Counted from the first letter of the stretch, positions 7,800 to 16,957 are shown. The stretch: DNA of 64,000 nt from Xenophilus aerolatus (GCA_030418545.1 QAIB01000004.1:372001-436000); one strand, 5' to 3'. Translations and numbers: made by a program. Notes: generated from the sequence alone by a model not told the origin.

Positions 7800-10229
7800 T
7801 CAGCGGAACAGGTCCAGGATCCGGTTGCGCTCGGGCGAATCGCGCCTCGCCCCCGGAGACTGCTGCCCCATCGGGAACACGCCCAGCTCCGCCGGCACGT
7901 TGCTGCCCATGCCCGGCACCGTGCCCGCGTCGGGGCCGGTGCCCGGCATCGCAGGTGCCGTCGGCTCCACGCCCAGGGCCTGCACGCCGCCGCCGTTGGC
8001 GTACTCGTTGTAGGCCCAGTCACCGCCGACGTCGGTCACGCCTTCGGGCACGGCCAGCCGGGCGACCGGCACGCCCTTGAGCGCGGTCTTCATGTAGGCG
8101 GTCCACACCGGCAGCGCGACGCTGCCGCCGGTCTCGCCGCGCACGCCCAGCTGGCGGGGCGTGTCGTAGCCCACCCAGGCGATGCCCACGCGCGTGGGCT
8201 GGAAGCCGGCGAACCAGGCGTCGAAGGAATCGTTGGTGGTGCCCGTCTTGCCGTACAGGTCGTCGCGCTTGAGCGCCGCATACGCCTTGTAGCCGGTGCC
8301 GCTGCGAACCACCGAGTTGAGCAGGCTGTCCATCACGAAGGCGTTGCGCGCGGGAATCGCGCGCTGGGCCTCGTCGACCGGCGGCAGGGGCGTGTCCTCG
8401 ATCACCTGGCCCCGCGCGTCGGCGATGCGCGTCACCAGCTGCGGCTGCACGCGCAGGCCGCCGTTGGCGAATACGGCGTAGGCGCCGGCCATCTGCAGGG
8501 GCGTGACGGAGCCTGCACCCAGGCCCATGGTGAGGTAGGCCGGGTGCTTGGCCGGGTCGAACCCGAAGCGGCCGATCCACTCCTGCGCGTACTGCGGCGT
8601 GATGGCGTCGAGCACGCGGATGGTCACCAGGTTCTTCGACTTCTGCAGCGCGGTGCGCAGGCTCATCGGACCATCGAAGCCGCCTTCGAAGTTCTTCGGC
8701 TCCCAGGGCTGGCCGCCGGTGGCGGCGGAATCGAACACCAGCGGCGCGTCGTTCACCACCGTCGCCGGGCCGAATCCCTTCTCGAGCGCGGCCGAATAGA
8801 TGAAGGGCTTGAAGCTCGAGCCCGGCTGGCGCCAGGCCTGCGTCACGTGGTTGAACTTGTTCTTGTTGAAGTCGAAGCCGCCGACCAGGGCCTTGACGGA
8901 CCCGTCGCGCGGGTCGAGCGAGACGAAGGCGCCTTCCACCTCGGGCAGTTGAGCCACCTCCCAGGTCTTGCCGTTGGGCTCCAGGCGGATGATGGCCCCG
9001 CGCTGGATGCGAACCGGAGCCTGCGCCTTGTCGTTCAGCGCGCGCTGCGCGAGTTGCAGGCCGCGGCCGGTGACCTCGACCGTGTCGCCGTTGGCACGCA
9101 CGGCGGTGATCTTCTTCGGGCTCGCATCGAGCACCACGGCGGCCACCAGTTCGCCGTTGTCGGGGTGGTCGGCCAGGGCCTCGTCGATCGCCTGGTCGAG
9201 TGCCTTCGGCTCGGTGGGCAGGTCGGCGACCAGGCCCTCGGGGCCACGGTAGGGCTGGCGCTGCTCGTAGTCGAGCAGCCCGGCGCGCAGGGCGGCGTAC
9301 GCGGCGTTCTGGTCGGCGGCGACGAGCGTGGTCGTCACGTTCAGGCCGCGCGTGTAGGCCGCATCGCCGAACTTGTCGACCATCTGCTGGCGCACCATCT
9401 CGGCCACGTACTCGGCGTGCACGCGCGTGGGGTCGTTGGCCTCGCGCAGCTTCAGCGGCTCGGCGCGCGCGGCCTCGGCGTCGGCGGGCTTGAGGTAGCC
9501 GGTCTCGACCATGCGCTGGATCACGTACTGCTGCCGGGCGACGGCGCGGCGCGGGTTGGCCACCGGGTTGTTGGTGCCGGGCGCCTTGGGCAGGCCGGCG
9601 AGCATCGCGGCCTCGGAGGTGGTGATCTGGTCCAGCGGCTTGCCGAAGTAGGTCTGCGCCGCCGCCGCGAAGCCGTAGGCGCGGTTGCCCAGGTAGATCT
9701 GGTTCAGGTAGATCTCGAGGATCTGGTCCTTGGTGAGCTTGTCCTCCAGCCGCCAGGCCAGGATCGCCTCCTTGAGCTTGCGGCTCACGGTGCGTTCGGA
9801 GGTGAGGAACATGTTGCGTGCCACCTGCTGCGTGATGGTCGAGGCGCCCTGCGCCCGGCCGCCCGAGAGGTTGGCGAACACCGCGCGCATCACGCCCTTG
9901 GTGTCGATGCCGCCGTGCTGGTAGAAGCGGGCGTCCTCGGTGGCCAGCACCGCGTCCTTGAGCACGCGGGGGATCCTGTCGATCGGCACCAGCTCGCGGC
10001 GCTCCTCGCCGAACTCGCCGATCAGCGCGCCGTCGGCCGTGTAGACGCGCAGCGGCAGCTTGGGCTGGTAGTTGGCCAGAGATGAAACATCGGGTAACTG
10101 CGGCGCGATGAGGACGAGGGCGACGCCGATGGCCAGCAGGCCGGCGGCGAGCGCGCCGCCCACCCCGGCCGCGCTCCACAGCGCGATGCGCTTGGCGCGC
10201 GGAGACCAGGGGCGAGACGTGGAAGGCAT
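7800..10229 (-). CDS. mrcA: Class A penicillin-binding protein 1A
   Basis: An 809-residue bifunctional peptidoglycan synthase. A short cytoplasmic tail and one membrane helix (about 22-45) are followed by a GT51 glycosyltransferase domain (EDARFYQHGGID; STITQQVARN; LNQIYLGNRAYG), an OB-like insert, and a transpeptidase domain with SxxK in GSSFKPF, SKN in KSKNLV and KTGTT in YGKTGTTND. The Pro/Gly-rich C-terminus is typical. The ATG at 10229 gives the normal short tail; an earlier in-frame ATG at 10301 would add 24 residues without clear support. It lies beside the creBC/creD genes, which in other bacteria link PBP activity to beta-lactam response. Confidence 0.93.
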   Translation of the reverse strand: MPSTSRPWSPRAKRIALWSAAGVGGALAAGLLAIGVALVLIAPQLPDVSSLANYQPKLPLRVYTADGALIGEFGEERRELVPIDRIPRVLKDAVLATEDARFYQHGGIDTKGVMRAVFANLSGGRAQGASTITQQVARNMFLTSERTVSRKLKEAILAWRLEDKLTKDQILEIYLNQIYLGNRAYGFAAAAQTYFGKPLDQITTSEAAMLAGLPKAPGTNNPVANPRRAVARQQYVIQRMVETGYLKPADAEAARAEPLKLREANDPTRVHAEYVAEMVRQQMVDKFGDAAYTRGLNVTTTLVAADQNAAYAALRAGLLDYEQRQPYRGPEGLVADLPTEPKALDQAIDEALADHPDNGELVAAVVLDASPKKITAVRANGDTVEVTGRGLQLAQRALNDKAQAPVRIQRGAIIRLEPNGKTWEVAQLPEVEGAFVSLDPRDGSVKALVGGFDFNKNKFNHVTQAWRQPGSSFKPFIYSAALEKGFGPATVVNDAPLVFDSAATGGQPWEPKNFEGGFDGPMSLRTALQKSKNLVTIRVLDAITPQYAQEWIGRFGFDPAKHPAYLTMGLGAGSVTPLQMAGAYAVFANGGLRVQPQLVTRIADARGQVIEDTPLPPVDEAQRAIPARNAFVMDSLLNSVVRSGTGYKAYAALKRDDLYGKTGTTNDSFDAWFAGFQPTRVGIAWVGYDTPRQLGVRGETGGSVALPVWTAYMKTALKGVPVARLAVPEGVTDVGGDWAYNEYANGGGVQALGVEPTAPAMPGTGPDAGTVPGMGSNVPAELGVFPMGQQSPGARRDSPERNRILDLFR

Positions 10230-10261
10230 AGAAAAAGAATCAGAAACTTGAGGATGAAATT

Positions 10262-10310
10262 GGCTGCCAGCGCCCAGGGGACGGGCGCTGGCAGCTATCA
10301 ATTCGATAGC
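10262..10310 (-). repeat. GCTAT...ATAGC dispersed repeat, copy B
   Basis: On the minus strand the dyad GCTATCGAATTGATAGC is followed by a hairpin (CCAGCGCCC/GGGCGCTGG). The last codons and the TGA stop of creD (10298-10300) lie inside the dyad, so insertion or spread of the element may have redefined the creD C-terminus. Confidence 0.9.
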
Positions 10311-11812
10311 GTCGTGCCGGTGGCGGCGGCCGCTTCGGCGGGTCGGGCCCTTCCTTCAGACAGTGCATACCAGTCGACGTTCCGTGTCACCAGCATCAGC
10401 AGCGCCAGCATGCCGAAGGTCAGCAGGGCCCCGAGCAGCAGCGCATTGTTCTCCGAGGCCAGCAGCCCGTACAGCGCGCCGTACAGCACGGCCACGAAAG
10501 CGCCCAATCCCACGCCGCGGCGCCAGCCACGCAACACCGCGCTGAAGTAGGCCATGAGCAACAGCACGCTCGCGCAGGCGGACAGCGCATAGGCCTGCCA
10601 GAAGGGTAGCTTTTCCGACAGCGCCACCAGCAACAAAAAGAACAGCGCCACCGACAGGCCGACCAGCCCGTACTGCACCGGGTGCAGGCGCAGCTGGCGG
10701 AACAGTTCGAACATGAAGCTGGCCATGAGCACCAGCCCGATGAAGAGCGCGCCGTACTTGGCGGCACGGTGGGCCATGAAGTAGACGTTCACCGGCTGTG
10801 CCAGCGCGACGTCGAAGCTGTCGACCTCGCGCAGGTCGGCCCGCGCGGGCGCGGTGGTCGCCGCGGGTGCGGCCGTGGCCGCCGCCATGCAGGCGCTGTC
10901 GCCGCCGGCGCAGGCCACGTCGGCCGCTGCCGGCGTCGTCGCCTCGGCGGCCCACTGGCGCAGCAACTGGGCGCGCGCCGTGCTCACCAGCGCCGACACG
11001 CGCCAGCGGGCATCGAAGCCGGTGTCGCCCACCGTGCGCTCGCTGGCCAGGAAGCGGCCGCCGAAGCTCGGGTGCGGCCAGGGCGACTGCAGGTGTGCCT
11101 CGGTGTCCTCGGCCGCCGGCACGATGCTCAGCTGCTCCTGCCCGACCAGCTTCAAGGCCAGGCGGAAGTCCATCGCCTGGCCGCTCGTCAGCGCGTGCAG
11201 CGCCTCGCCGGACAAGGGCGCATGGATGCCCTGCAGGGCCCCCGCCTGGCCCAGGCCGGGAATGCCCTGCTGGAAGCGCAGCGGCGCGCCGCCCAGCGTG
11301 GCGTCGGGCAGGCCCTCGATGCCGCGCACGTCGCTCACGCTGAAGGCCAGCCGCGGCGTGCCCAGCGTCACGGTGCCGCCGCGCTCGGTGGGGCGCGGCG
11401 CAGGCCCGAGGGCAGCGAAGCGGCCGTCCAGCGTGGCATCGAGCTTGTAGAACAGCACGCGGAAGATGCCGCGGTAGCGCTCCTCGGGCGTCATGCGGCC
11501 GTCGATCTTCAGCCGCTCGGGGAAGACGATGGCGGTGCGTGCCTTGGTGCGCTGCGATTGCCCCGTCACCTCGCCCTTGCTGTTGCGCTCGGTCTCGGTC
11601 CATTGCTCCACCCAGGGCAGCACCAGGAAGGGGCCGGCGACGGTCTGGGCGCCGGCATGCGTGCTTGCCAGCTCCTGGGCCGCCTCGGCCTGGCTCTGGC
11701 CGCGCTCGCGGATCAGCGAGCCGATCTCGGCCAGCGGGATGCACAGCAGCAGGGTGAGCGCCACCAGCGCGAGCACCTTGACGAGTGCGGAGTTGCGAAG
11801 CGTCTGGATCAT
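10298..11812 (-). CDS. creD: Cell envelope integrity protein CreD
   Basis: A 504-residue inner-membrane protein. One N-terminal helix (about 12-32) precedes a large periplasmic domain, and the C-terminal third has several membrane helices (about 350-480, with GLVGLSVALFFLLLVALSEK). In other bacteria creD is the main CreBC-controlled gene and affects envelope stability and beta-lactam response. It runs opposite to creBC, upstream of PBP1A and probably co-transcribed with it. The end of the frame falls inside a dispersed repeat. The promoter lies in the 221-base divergent gap shared with the VIT/VWA gene. Confidence 0.9.
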   Translation of the reverse strand: MIQTLRNSALVKVLALVALTLLLCIPLAEIGSLIRERGQSQAEAAQELASTHAGAQTVAGPFLVLPWVEQWTETERNSKGEVTGQSQRTKARTAIVFPERLKIDGRMTPEERYRGIFRVLFYKLDATLDGRFAALGPAPRPTERGGTVTLGTPRLAFSVSDVRGIEGLPDATLGGAPLRFQQGIPGLGQAGALQGIHAPLSGEALHALTSGQAMDFRLALKLVGQEQLSIVPAAEDTEAHLQSPWPHPSFGGRFLASERTVGDTGFDARWRVSALVSTARAQLLRQWAAEATTPAAADVACAGGDSACMAAATAAPAATTAPARADLREVDSFDVALAQPVNVYFMAHRAAKYGALFIGLVLMASFMFELFRQLRLHPVQYGLVGLSVALFFLLLVALSEKLPFWQAYALSACASVLLLMAYFSAVLRGWRRGVGLGAFVAVLYGALYGLLASENNALLLGALLTFGMLALLMLVTRNVDWYALSEGRARPAEAAAATGTTLSN

Positions 11813-12033
11813 CTGGGTTGTCCTCTCCGTGAATGCGATGGGAGCCGATGGTTGCCGCGCCGGCCGAAGTGCGTATGAAGCCGCGGGCCTGCGTTTCGCA
11901 CCGCCACTTCACACGGACTTCACACAGCGCGCCGGGCTTCGAGATCGCTTCTCGTGCGCTTCCTCATGGCTTCTCGGCGGGCTTCGACAGTGGCGCTGCG
12001 CCTCGACGCACACCGATCTCAAGGAGCCCCTTC

Positions 12034-14112
12034 ATGGAAGCCGCCACCCTCACCGAACCTCTCCCGTCCGCCCCCGCGGCACCACGCGCCGGCCGCTGGC
12101 TCTGGCTCGCCACCGTGGGCGTGGCCACCACCTGCTTCGTGCTGCTCACGGCCCGGCCGCTGCACGCGCAGGAGGCCGCCCCTCGCCAGAAGACCGAGAG
12201 CCCGTATTTCTTCGTCAAGAGCGACTCGCCGGACGTGGACCGCCTGCCCCTCAAGGGCACCGAGGTCGACGTGCGCATCTCGGGCGTGATCGCCGATGTC
12301 ACCGTCACCCAGACCTACCGCAACGAGGGGCAGCGCCCGATCGAGGCCAGGTACGTGTTCCCCGGCTCGACCAAGGCGGCCGTGGGCGGCCTCACGGTGC
12401 GCCTCGCCGACCGCCTCATCACGGCGCAGATCCGCGAGAAGCAGCAGGCCCGCATCGAGTACGAGACGGCGAAGCAGGAGGGCAAGACCGCCGCGCTGCT
12501 GGAACAGCAACTGCCCAACGTGTTCCAGATGAACGTCGCCAACATCCTGCCCGGCGACGACGTGAAGGTCGAACTGCGCTACACCGAGCTGCTGGTGCCG
12601 CAGGCAGGCAACTACCAGTTCGTCTTTCCGACGGTGGTGGGGCCGCGCTACAACAGCCCTCGATCGGAGAACGCACAGGCGAAGTGGGTCGCTCAGCCGA
12701 CGCTGCGTGCCGACGTGGCGCCCAACACCTCGTTCAGGATGAAGGTCGCGATCGACACGCCCATGGGCATCAAGGAAGTGCGCTCGCTCACCCACGCCAT
12801 CGACGTCAAGACCAGCGACGAGGCCCGCCACGCCGACGTGGCGCTGAGGGCCGACGGCCGTCCGCTGGACAACCGCGATGTGGTCATCGACTACCGCCTC
12901 GCCGGCGAGAAGATCGAATCGGGCCTGATGCTCTACAAGGGCACGGGCGAGGGCGCGGAGAACTTCTTCCTGGCCATGGTCGAGCCGCCGAAGTCGGTCG
13001 CCGCCAGCGCCATCTCGCCGCGCGACTACATCTTCGTGGTCGACATCTCGGGTTCGATGCACGGCTTTCCGCTCGACACCGCCAAGGCGATGCTCGAGCG
13101 CCTGATCGGCGGCCTGCGACCCAGCGACACCTTCAACGTGCTGCTGTTCTCGGGCAGCAACAGGATGCTCAACGACCATTCCGTGCCCGCCACGCGGGCC
13201 AACATCGAGCAGGCCCTGGCCACCATCAAGAACTACAGCGGCGGCGGCAGCACCGAACTCATTCCCGCGCTCAAGCGCGTGTACGCCGAACCCAAGGCCG
13301 CGAACGTCTCGCGCAGCATCGTCGTCGTGACCGACGGCTACGTGACCGTCGAGCGCGAGGCCTTTGAGCTCGTGCGCAGGAACCTCGACAAGGCGAACCT
13401 GTTCTCCTTCGGCATCGGCTCGTCGGTGAACCGCCACCTCATGGAAGGCCTGGCCCGCGCCGGCATGGGCGAGCCCTTCATCATCACCGACCCGGTGCAG
13501 GCGGCCGAGCAGGCGGCGCGCTTTCGACGCATGGTCGAGTCGCCCGTGCTGACGAAGGTGCGCGCCACCTTCGGCGGCCTGGACGTGTACGACGTCGAGC
13601 CGCAGCAGCTGCCCGACGTGCTCGGCGAGCGGCCGGTGATCGTTTTCGGCAAGTGGCGCGGCGAAGCCAAGGGGGGCGTCACCATCGAGGGCCAGAGCGC
13701 CAGCGGCCCGTGGAAGCAGGAACTGCGCATCGACGGCCGCACGGCGCAGAACGCGAGCGCGCTGCGTGCGCTGTGGGCGCGCCACCGCATCGCCGCGCTG
13801 TCCGACCAGGAGGCGCTGGAGGCGGGTGACCGCTACAAGCAGGCCATCACCGACCTGGGCCTGAAGTACAGCCTGCTCACGCAGTACACGAGCTTCATCG
13901 CCGTGGACAAGGTGGTGCGCAACACGGCCGGCAGCGACAGCGTGAACCAGCCCCTGCCGTTGCCGCAAGGAGTGAGCGAGAACGCGCTGGGCGCCGAAGT
14001 GCCCAGCACGCCCGAGCCCGAGGTCTTCGGCGCGGTGGCCGTGGCGCTGTCGATGCTGGCCATGCTGCGCCGCCGCGCCCGTCGCCACGACAAGCGGCGC
14101 CTCACGGCCTGA
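12034..14112 (+). CDS. VIT and VWA domain protein with PEP-type C-terminal sorting signal
   Basis: A 692-residue exported protein. The N-terminal signal helix (about 25-45) ends at LHAQE. A VIT (inter-alpha-trypsin) domain follows (about 60-190), then a von Willebrand A domain with the metal-binding DISGSMHG motif (about 338-345). The C-terminus is tripartite: PEPE, a hydrophobic stretch (VFGAVAVALSMLAML), then a basic RRRARRHDKRR tail, as in exosortase substrates. The exosortase gene starts eight bases later, so this is probably its dedicated substrate. The ATG at 12034 is preceded by AAGGAG at seven bases; longer in-frame extensions upstream lack the signal-peptide layout. Confidence 0.88.
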   Translation: MEAATLTEPLPSAPAAPRAGRWLWLATVGVATTCFVLLTARPLHAQEAAPRQKTESPYFFVKSDSPDVDRLPLKGTEVDVRISGVIADVTVTQTYRNEGQRPIEARYVFPGSTKAAVGGLTVRLADRLITAQIREKQQARIEYETAKQEGKTAALLEQQLPNVFQMNVANILPGDDVKVELRYTELLVPQAGNYQFVFPTVVGPRYNSPRSENAQAKWVAQPTLRADVAPNTSFRMKVAIDTPMGIKEVRSLTHAIDVKTSDEARHADVALRADGRPLDNRDVVIDYRLAGEKIESGLMLYKGTGEGAENFFLAMVEPPKSVAASAISPRDYIFVVDISGSMHGFPLDTAKAMLERLIGGLRPSDTFNVLLFSGSNRMLNDHSVPATRANIEQALATIKNYSGGGSTELIPALKRVYAEPKAANVSRSIVVVTDGYVTVEREAFELVRRNLDKANLFSFGIGSSVNRHLMEGLARAGMGEPFIITDPVQAAEQAARFRRMVESPVLTKVRATFGGLDVYDVEPQQLPDVLGERPVIVFGKWRGEAKGGVTIEGQSASGPWKQELRIDGRTAQNASALRALWARHRIAALSDQEALEAGDRYKQAITDLGLKYSLLTQYTSFIAVDKVVRNTAGSDSVNQPLPLPQGVSENALGAEVPSTPEPEVFGAVAVALSMLAMLRRRARRHDKRRLTA

Positions 14113-14119
14113 GGCAGCG

Positions 14120-15070
14120 ATGAATACGTTGTCCCTCGCCTCGCTGGCCCGCCGGCACCCCCGCTGGGTGGATGCGGGCATCCGCCTCGACCGCGTGCCG
14201 CCGGCCGCCTGGTTGGCGCTGCAGGCCGCCGCGCTGCTGCCCACCTGGGTGTGGATGGCGATGCGTCTGGCGGACGGTTCCGACGACCCGCTCGGCCTGC
14301 TGGCCCTGGCCGCCCTGGGCGTGCTCGCCTGGCAGCACCGGCGCGGCCTGCGCGCGGCGCCGGGCCTGGGCTGGCTGGCGCTGGCCGGCCTTGGCACGGT
14401 GGCGGCGACGCTGCTGCGTGGCGGCCTGCCGGGCCTGCCCGCGATGCCGCCGCTGGTCACGGGGCTGGTGTCCGTGGTGGCCTTCGCCTTCGGCCTGCTG
14501 GCCTTCCTGCCGCGCCGGGTGGCCAGCCTGCCGGTCCTCGGGCTGGCGGTGCTGGCCCTGCCGCTGCTGTCGTCGCTGCAGTTCTATGCCGGCTATCCGC
14601 TGCGCGTCGTCACGGCCGAGGCCAGCCAGTGGCTGCTGGCGCCCTTCTTCACGGTGGTGCGCGAAGGCAGCAGCCTGTGGATCGCCGGCCGCCTTGTGAT
14701 CGTGGATGCGCCCTGCTCCGGTGTGCAGATGGTGTGGCTGGGGTACTTCACGGCGTGCGCGGTGGCATTGTTCGTCGCACCTTCCAATAACCAGCGCTTT
14801 CTCGCCCGGCTGCCGGCCGTCAGCTTGTTGGTGCTGGCCGGCAACGTCGTTCGCAACGCAGTCCTGGTCGGCCTCGAAGGCGCCGGCTGGCCGCTGGCAC
14901 CCTGGGCGCACGAGGCGCTGGGCCTCGTGCTGCTCGCCGCCGTCTGCGGCGGCATCGCGTGGGCGATGCAGCGCTGCGGCCGCCGCCCGGCACCGGCCGC
15001 CGTGCCGCTGACGCCTATGACCGGACTCATCACCTTCCAGGGCCTGCGCCATGTCGATACGCACCATTGA
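14120..15070 (+). CDS. Exosortase/archaeosortase family transpeptidase
   Basis: A 316-residue polytopic inner-membrane protein with about eight hydrophobic helices. The catalytic triad of the family is visible: Cys199 in DAPCSGVQM, Arg245 in GNVVRNAVLV and His264 in PWAHEAL. Exosortases cleave PEP-type sorting signals and transfer the protein to a surface acceptor. No polysaccharide locus is adjacent, unlike the EPS-linked exosortase systems. It sits between a likely substrate and an EpsI-like gene, with a 20-base overlap downstream. The exact exosortase subtype cannot be fixed from the sequence alone. Confidence 0.87.
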   Translation: MNTLSLASLARRHPRWVDAGIRLDRVPPAAWLALQAAALLPTWVWMAMRLADGSDDPLGLLALAALGVLAWQHRRGLRAAPGLGWLALAGLGTVAATLLRGGLPGLPAMPPLVTGLVSVVAFAFGLLAFLPRRVASLPVLGLAVLALPLLSSLQFYAGYPLRVVTAEASQWLLAPFFTVVREGSSLWIAGRLVIVDAPCSGVQMVWLGYFTACAVALFVAPSNNQRFLARLPAVSLLVLAGNVVRNAVLVGLEGAGWPLAPWAHEALGLVLLAAVCGGIAWAMQRCGRRPAPAAVPLTPMTGLITFQGLRHVDTHH

Positions 15071-15620
15071 ACGCTGCTTTGCCAACACCTTCGTGCACCG
15101 CGTGCTGCACAAGACCGGCTTCGCGCTCGCGATGCTCGGCGGCCTGGCCCTCGGCCTGCTGGGCATGGCGCGGTCGACGCCGCCCACCCCGCCCACGGCC
15201 AGCGTGCATGAATGGCCATCCCGGTGGGACGGCGCGCCGCTGCGCCCGCTGGCGCTCAGCGAGGTCGAGCAGCGTTTCGCGTCCCACTTCCCCGGCGCCA
15301 TCACCCGCCTGACTGACGGCGAGCGCATGTTCGTGATGCGGCAGGTCGACCGCCCCACGCGCATGCTGCACCCGGCGGCCGACTGCTACCGCGCCCTGGG
15401 CTACCGCATCGTGCAGGCGCGCCTCGAGCAGGATGCCCAGGCGCGGCTGTGGCGCTGTTTCAACGCCGAGCGCGGCGGGCAGGCCAAACTGCGGGTGTGC
15501 GAGCGCATCGTGGACGCCCGGGGCAACGCTTTCACCGACACTTCGGCTTGGTACTGGGCGGGCGCCAGCGGGCGCTCGGCCGGGCCGTGGCAGGCAGTGA
15601 CGGTGGCCACGCCGTTGTGA
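15051..15620 (+). CDS. EpsI-like exosortase-associated protein
   Basis: A 189-residue protein with one N-terminal membrane helix (about 22-42) and an extracytoplasmic domain. The segment MLHPAADCYRALGYRI resembles the conserved part of EpsI/DUF3485 proteins, which often accompany or are fused to exosortases; a second Cys lies in WRCFNAE and a third in RVCERI. It overlaps the exosortase gene by 20 bases, indicating translational coupling. Its biochemical role is unknown in the family. Confidence 0.7.
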   Translation: MSIRTIERCFANTFVHRVLHKTGFALAMLGGLALGLLGMARSTPPTPPTASVHEWPSRWDGAPLRPLALSEVEQRFASHFPGAITRLTDGERMFVMRQVDRPTRMLHPAADCYRALGYRIVQARLEQDAQARLWRCFNAERGGQAKLRVCERIVDARGNAFTDTSAWYWAGASGRSAGPWQAVTVATPL

Positions 15621-15685
15621 TGCCGGGGCCTGGGCTTCGCCGCCACGGACCGACGGAACATGAGACAGAGCGCAGTGGGAGCCTT

Positions 15686-16957
15686 GTGAAGAAGATCTTG
15701 CGAGTGGTGTTGTACGGGCTGCTGGCCCTGGTGGTGACGGGCGTGGTGGCGCTCGTGCTGATCGCGAAGATCGCGCTGGCGCCCGCCAAGGGCGAGTGGG
15801 CGGCCGAACTGCCGATCGGCCCGCTGAGGCTGGAGGTGGGCGTGCCCACGCTGGTCCGGCTGGCCACCTCGCCGTGGTTCGGGCCCCACCTGGACGGCCG
15901 CCGGCTCGACACCCGCTTCGGCCCCGTGCAGCTGGGCTGGAACGAAGCCGGTCACCAGCTCGAGGCCCGCTGTGCCCCCTGCAGCGCCGTGGTGGCCGCG
16001 CTGGGCGCCAAGCCGGTCCGCCTGGACGACCTGCGGGTCACGGTGCGCCGCGACGCCGACCGCCTGGCCGGCGAGCTGTCGGCCACGCCGCCTGCCGCCG
16101 CCGGCGCGCCGGGGCGGCCCCCGGCGCTCACCGGCCGCTGGGACGGCAAGCTCAGCCAGCGCGACCTGCAGGTCAACGTGGACATGGCCGACGCCCCCAT
16201 CGCGCAGTGGTACGCCGTGCTGGTGCCCGACATGCCCGAGCTGCAGCGCGCGCAGATCGGCGGCACGCTGGGCCTGCGCGGCCAGTTCACGCAGCCCGGC
16301 GGCAGCTTCGGCCTGCAGCCGCGCGTGGCCCAGTTCACCGTCGCCGGCCTGGGCACCGAATCCATGCTCGGCGCCCGCACCGCCTGCGGGCCGCCCTCGC
16401 GCCTGGCGGCCGACAGCTGGCTGGCCCGCGCCGTCATCGCGGCCGAGGACCAGCGCTTCTTCCAGCATCCCGGCTACGACCTGGTCGAGCTCGGGGCGGC
16501 GCTCGACAGCAACCAGAAGAAGGGCGGCATCGACCGCGGCGGCAGCACCCTCACCCAGCAGCTGGCCAAGATGCTGGTGACCGGCAGCGAGCGCAGCCTG
16601 GAGCGCAAGCTGCGCGAGATGCTGTACGCCGTGGAGATGGAGCAGACGCTGGGCAAGGCCCGCATCCTGCAGCTCTACCTGGACAACGCGCCCTGGGGCA
16701 AGGTGTGCGGCGCCGAGGCGGCCGCCAAGCACTACTTCAAGCGCAGCGCCGCGCGGCTGGAGCCGGCGCAGGCGGTGTGGCTCGCCTCGATGCTGCACGC
16801 GCCGGGCCTCGCGGCCGAACGCTGGGCGCGCGAAGGCAGCCTCGACCCGCAGCGCGTGAAGTGGGTGGCCGAGGGCATCCGCGGCATCTCGCGCGCGCAG
16901 CGCGAGGCGCTGTTGCGCAACGTCGAGAAGGCGCGTTATGCGCCTCCGGCCGACTGA
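15686..16957 (+). CDS. GT51 transglycosylase-domain protein with a long N-terminal domain
   Basis: A 423-residue membrane-anchored protein. One N-terminal helix (about 5-28) is followed by some 200 residues without a recognised family, then a GT51 lysozyme-like glycosyltransferase domain: AEDQRFFQHPGYD (catalytic Glu254), GGSTLTQQLAKML, LQLYLDNAPWGKVCGAEAAAKHYF. No transpeptidase domain is present, so it is monofunctional but nearly twice the length of MtgA. The GTG at 15686 with GTGGGA upstream places the helix at the N-terminus. It lies 65 bases after the exosortase cassette; a role in the same envelope process is an inference. Confidence 0.8.
   Translation: MKKILRVVLYGLLALVVTGVVALVLIAKIALAPAKGEWAAELPIGPLRLEVGVPTLVRLATSPWFGPHLDGRRLDTRFGPVQLGWNEAGHQLEARCAPCSAVVAALGAKPVRLDDLRVTVRRDADRLAGELSATPPAAAGAPGRPPALTGRWDGKLSQRDLQVNVDMADAPIAQWYAVLVPDMPELQRAQIGGTLGLRGQFTQPGGSFGLQPRVAQFTVAGLGTESMLGARTACGPPSRLAADSWLARAVIAAEDQRFFQHPGYDLVELGAALDSNQKKGGIDRGGSTLTQQLAKMLVTGSERSLERKLREMLYAVEMEQTLGKARILQLYLDNAPWGKVCGAEAAAKHYFKRSAARLEPAQAVWLASMLHAPGLAAERWAREGSLDPQRVKWVAEGIRGISRAQREALLRNVEKARYAPPAD

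Noticed and set aside
11833-12033. A longer N-terminus for the VIT/VWA protein
   Set aside because: It would cover the divergent promoter region and displace the signal peptide; AAGGAG sits correctly for the ATG at 12034.
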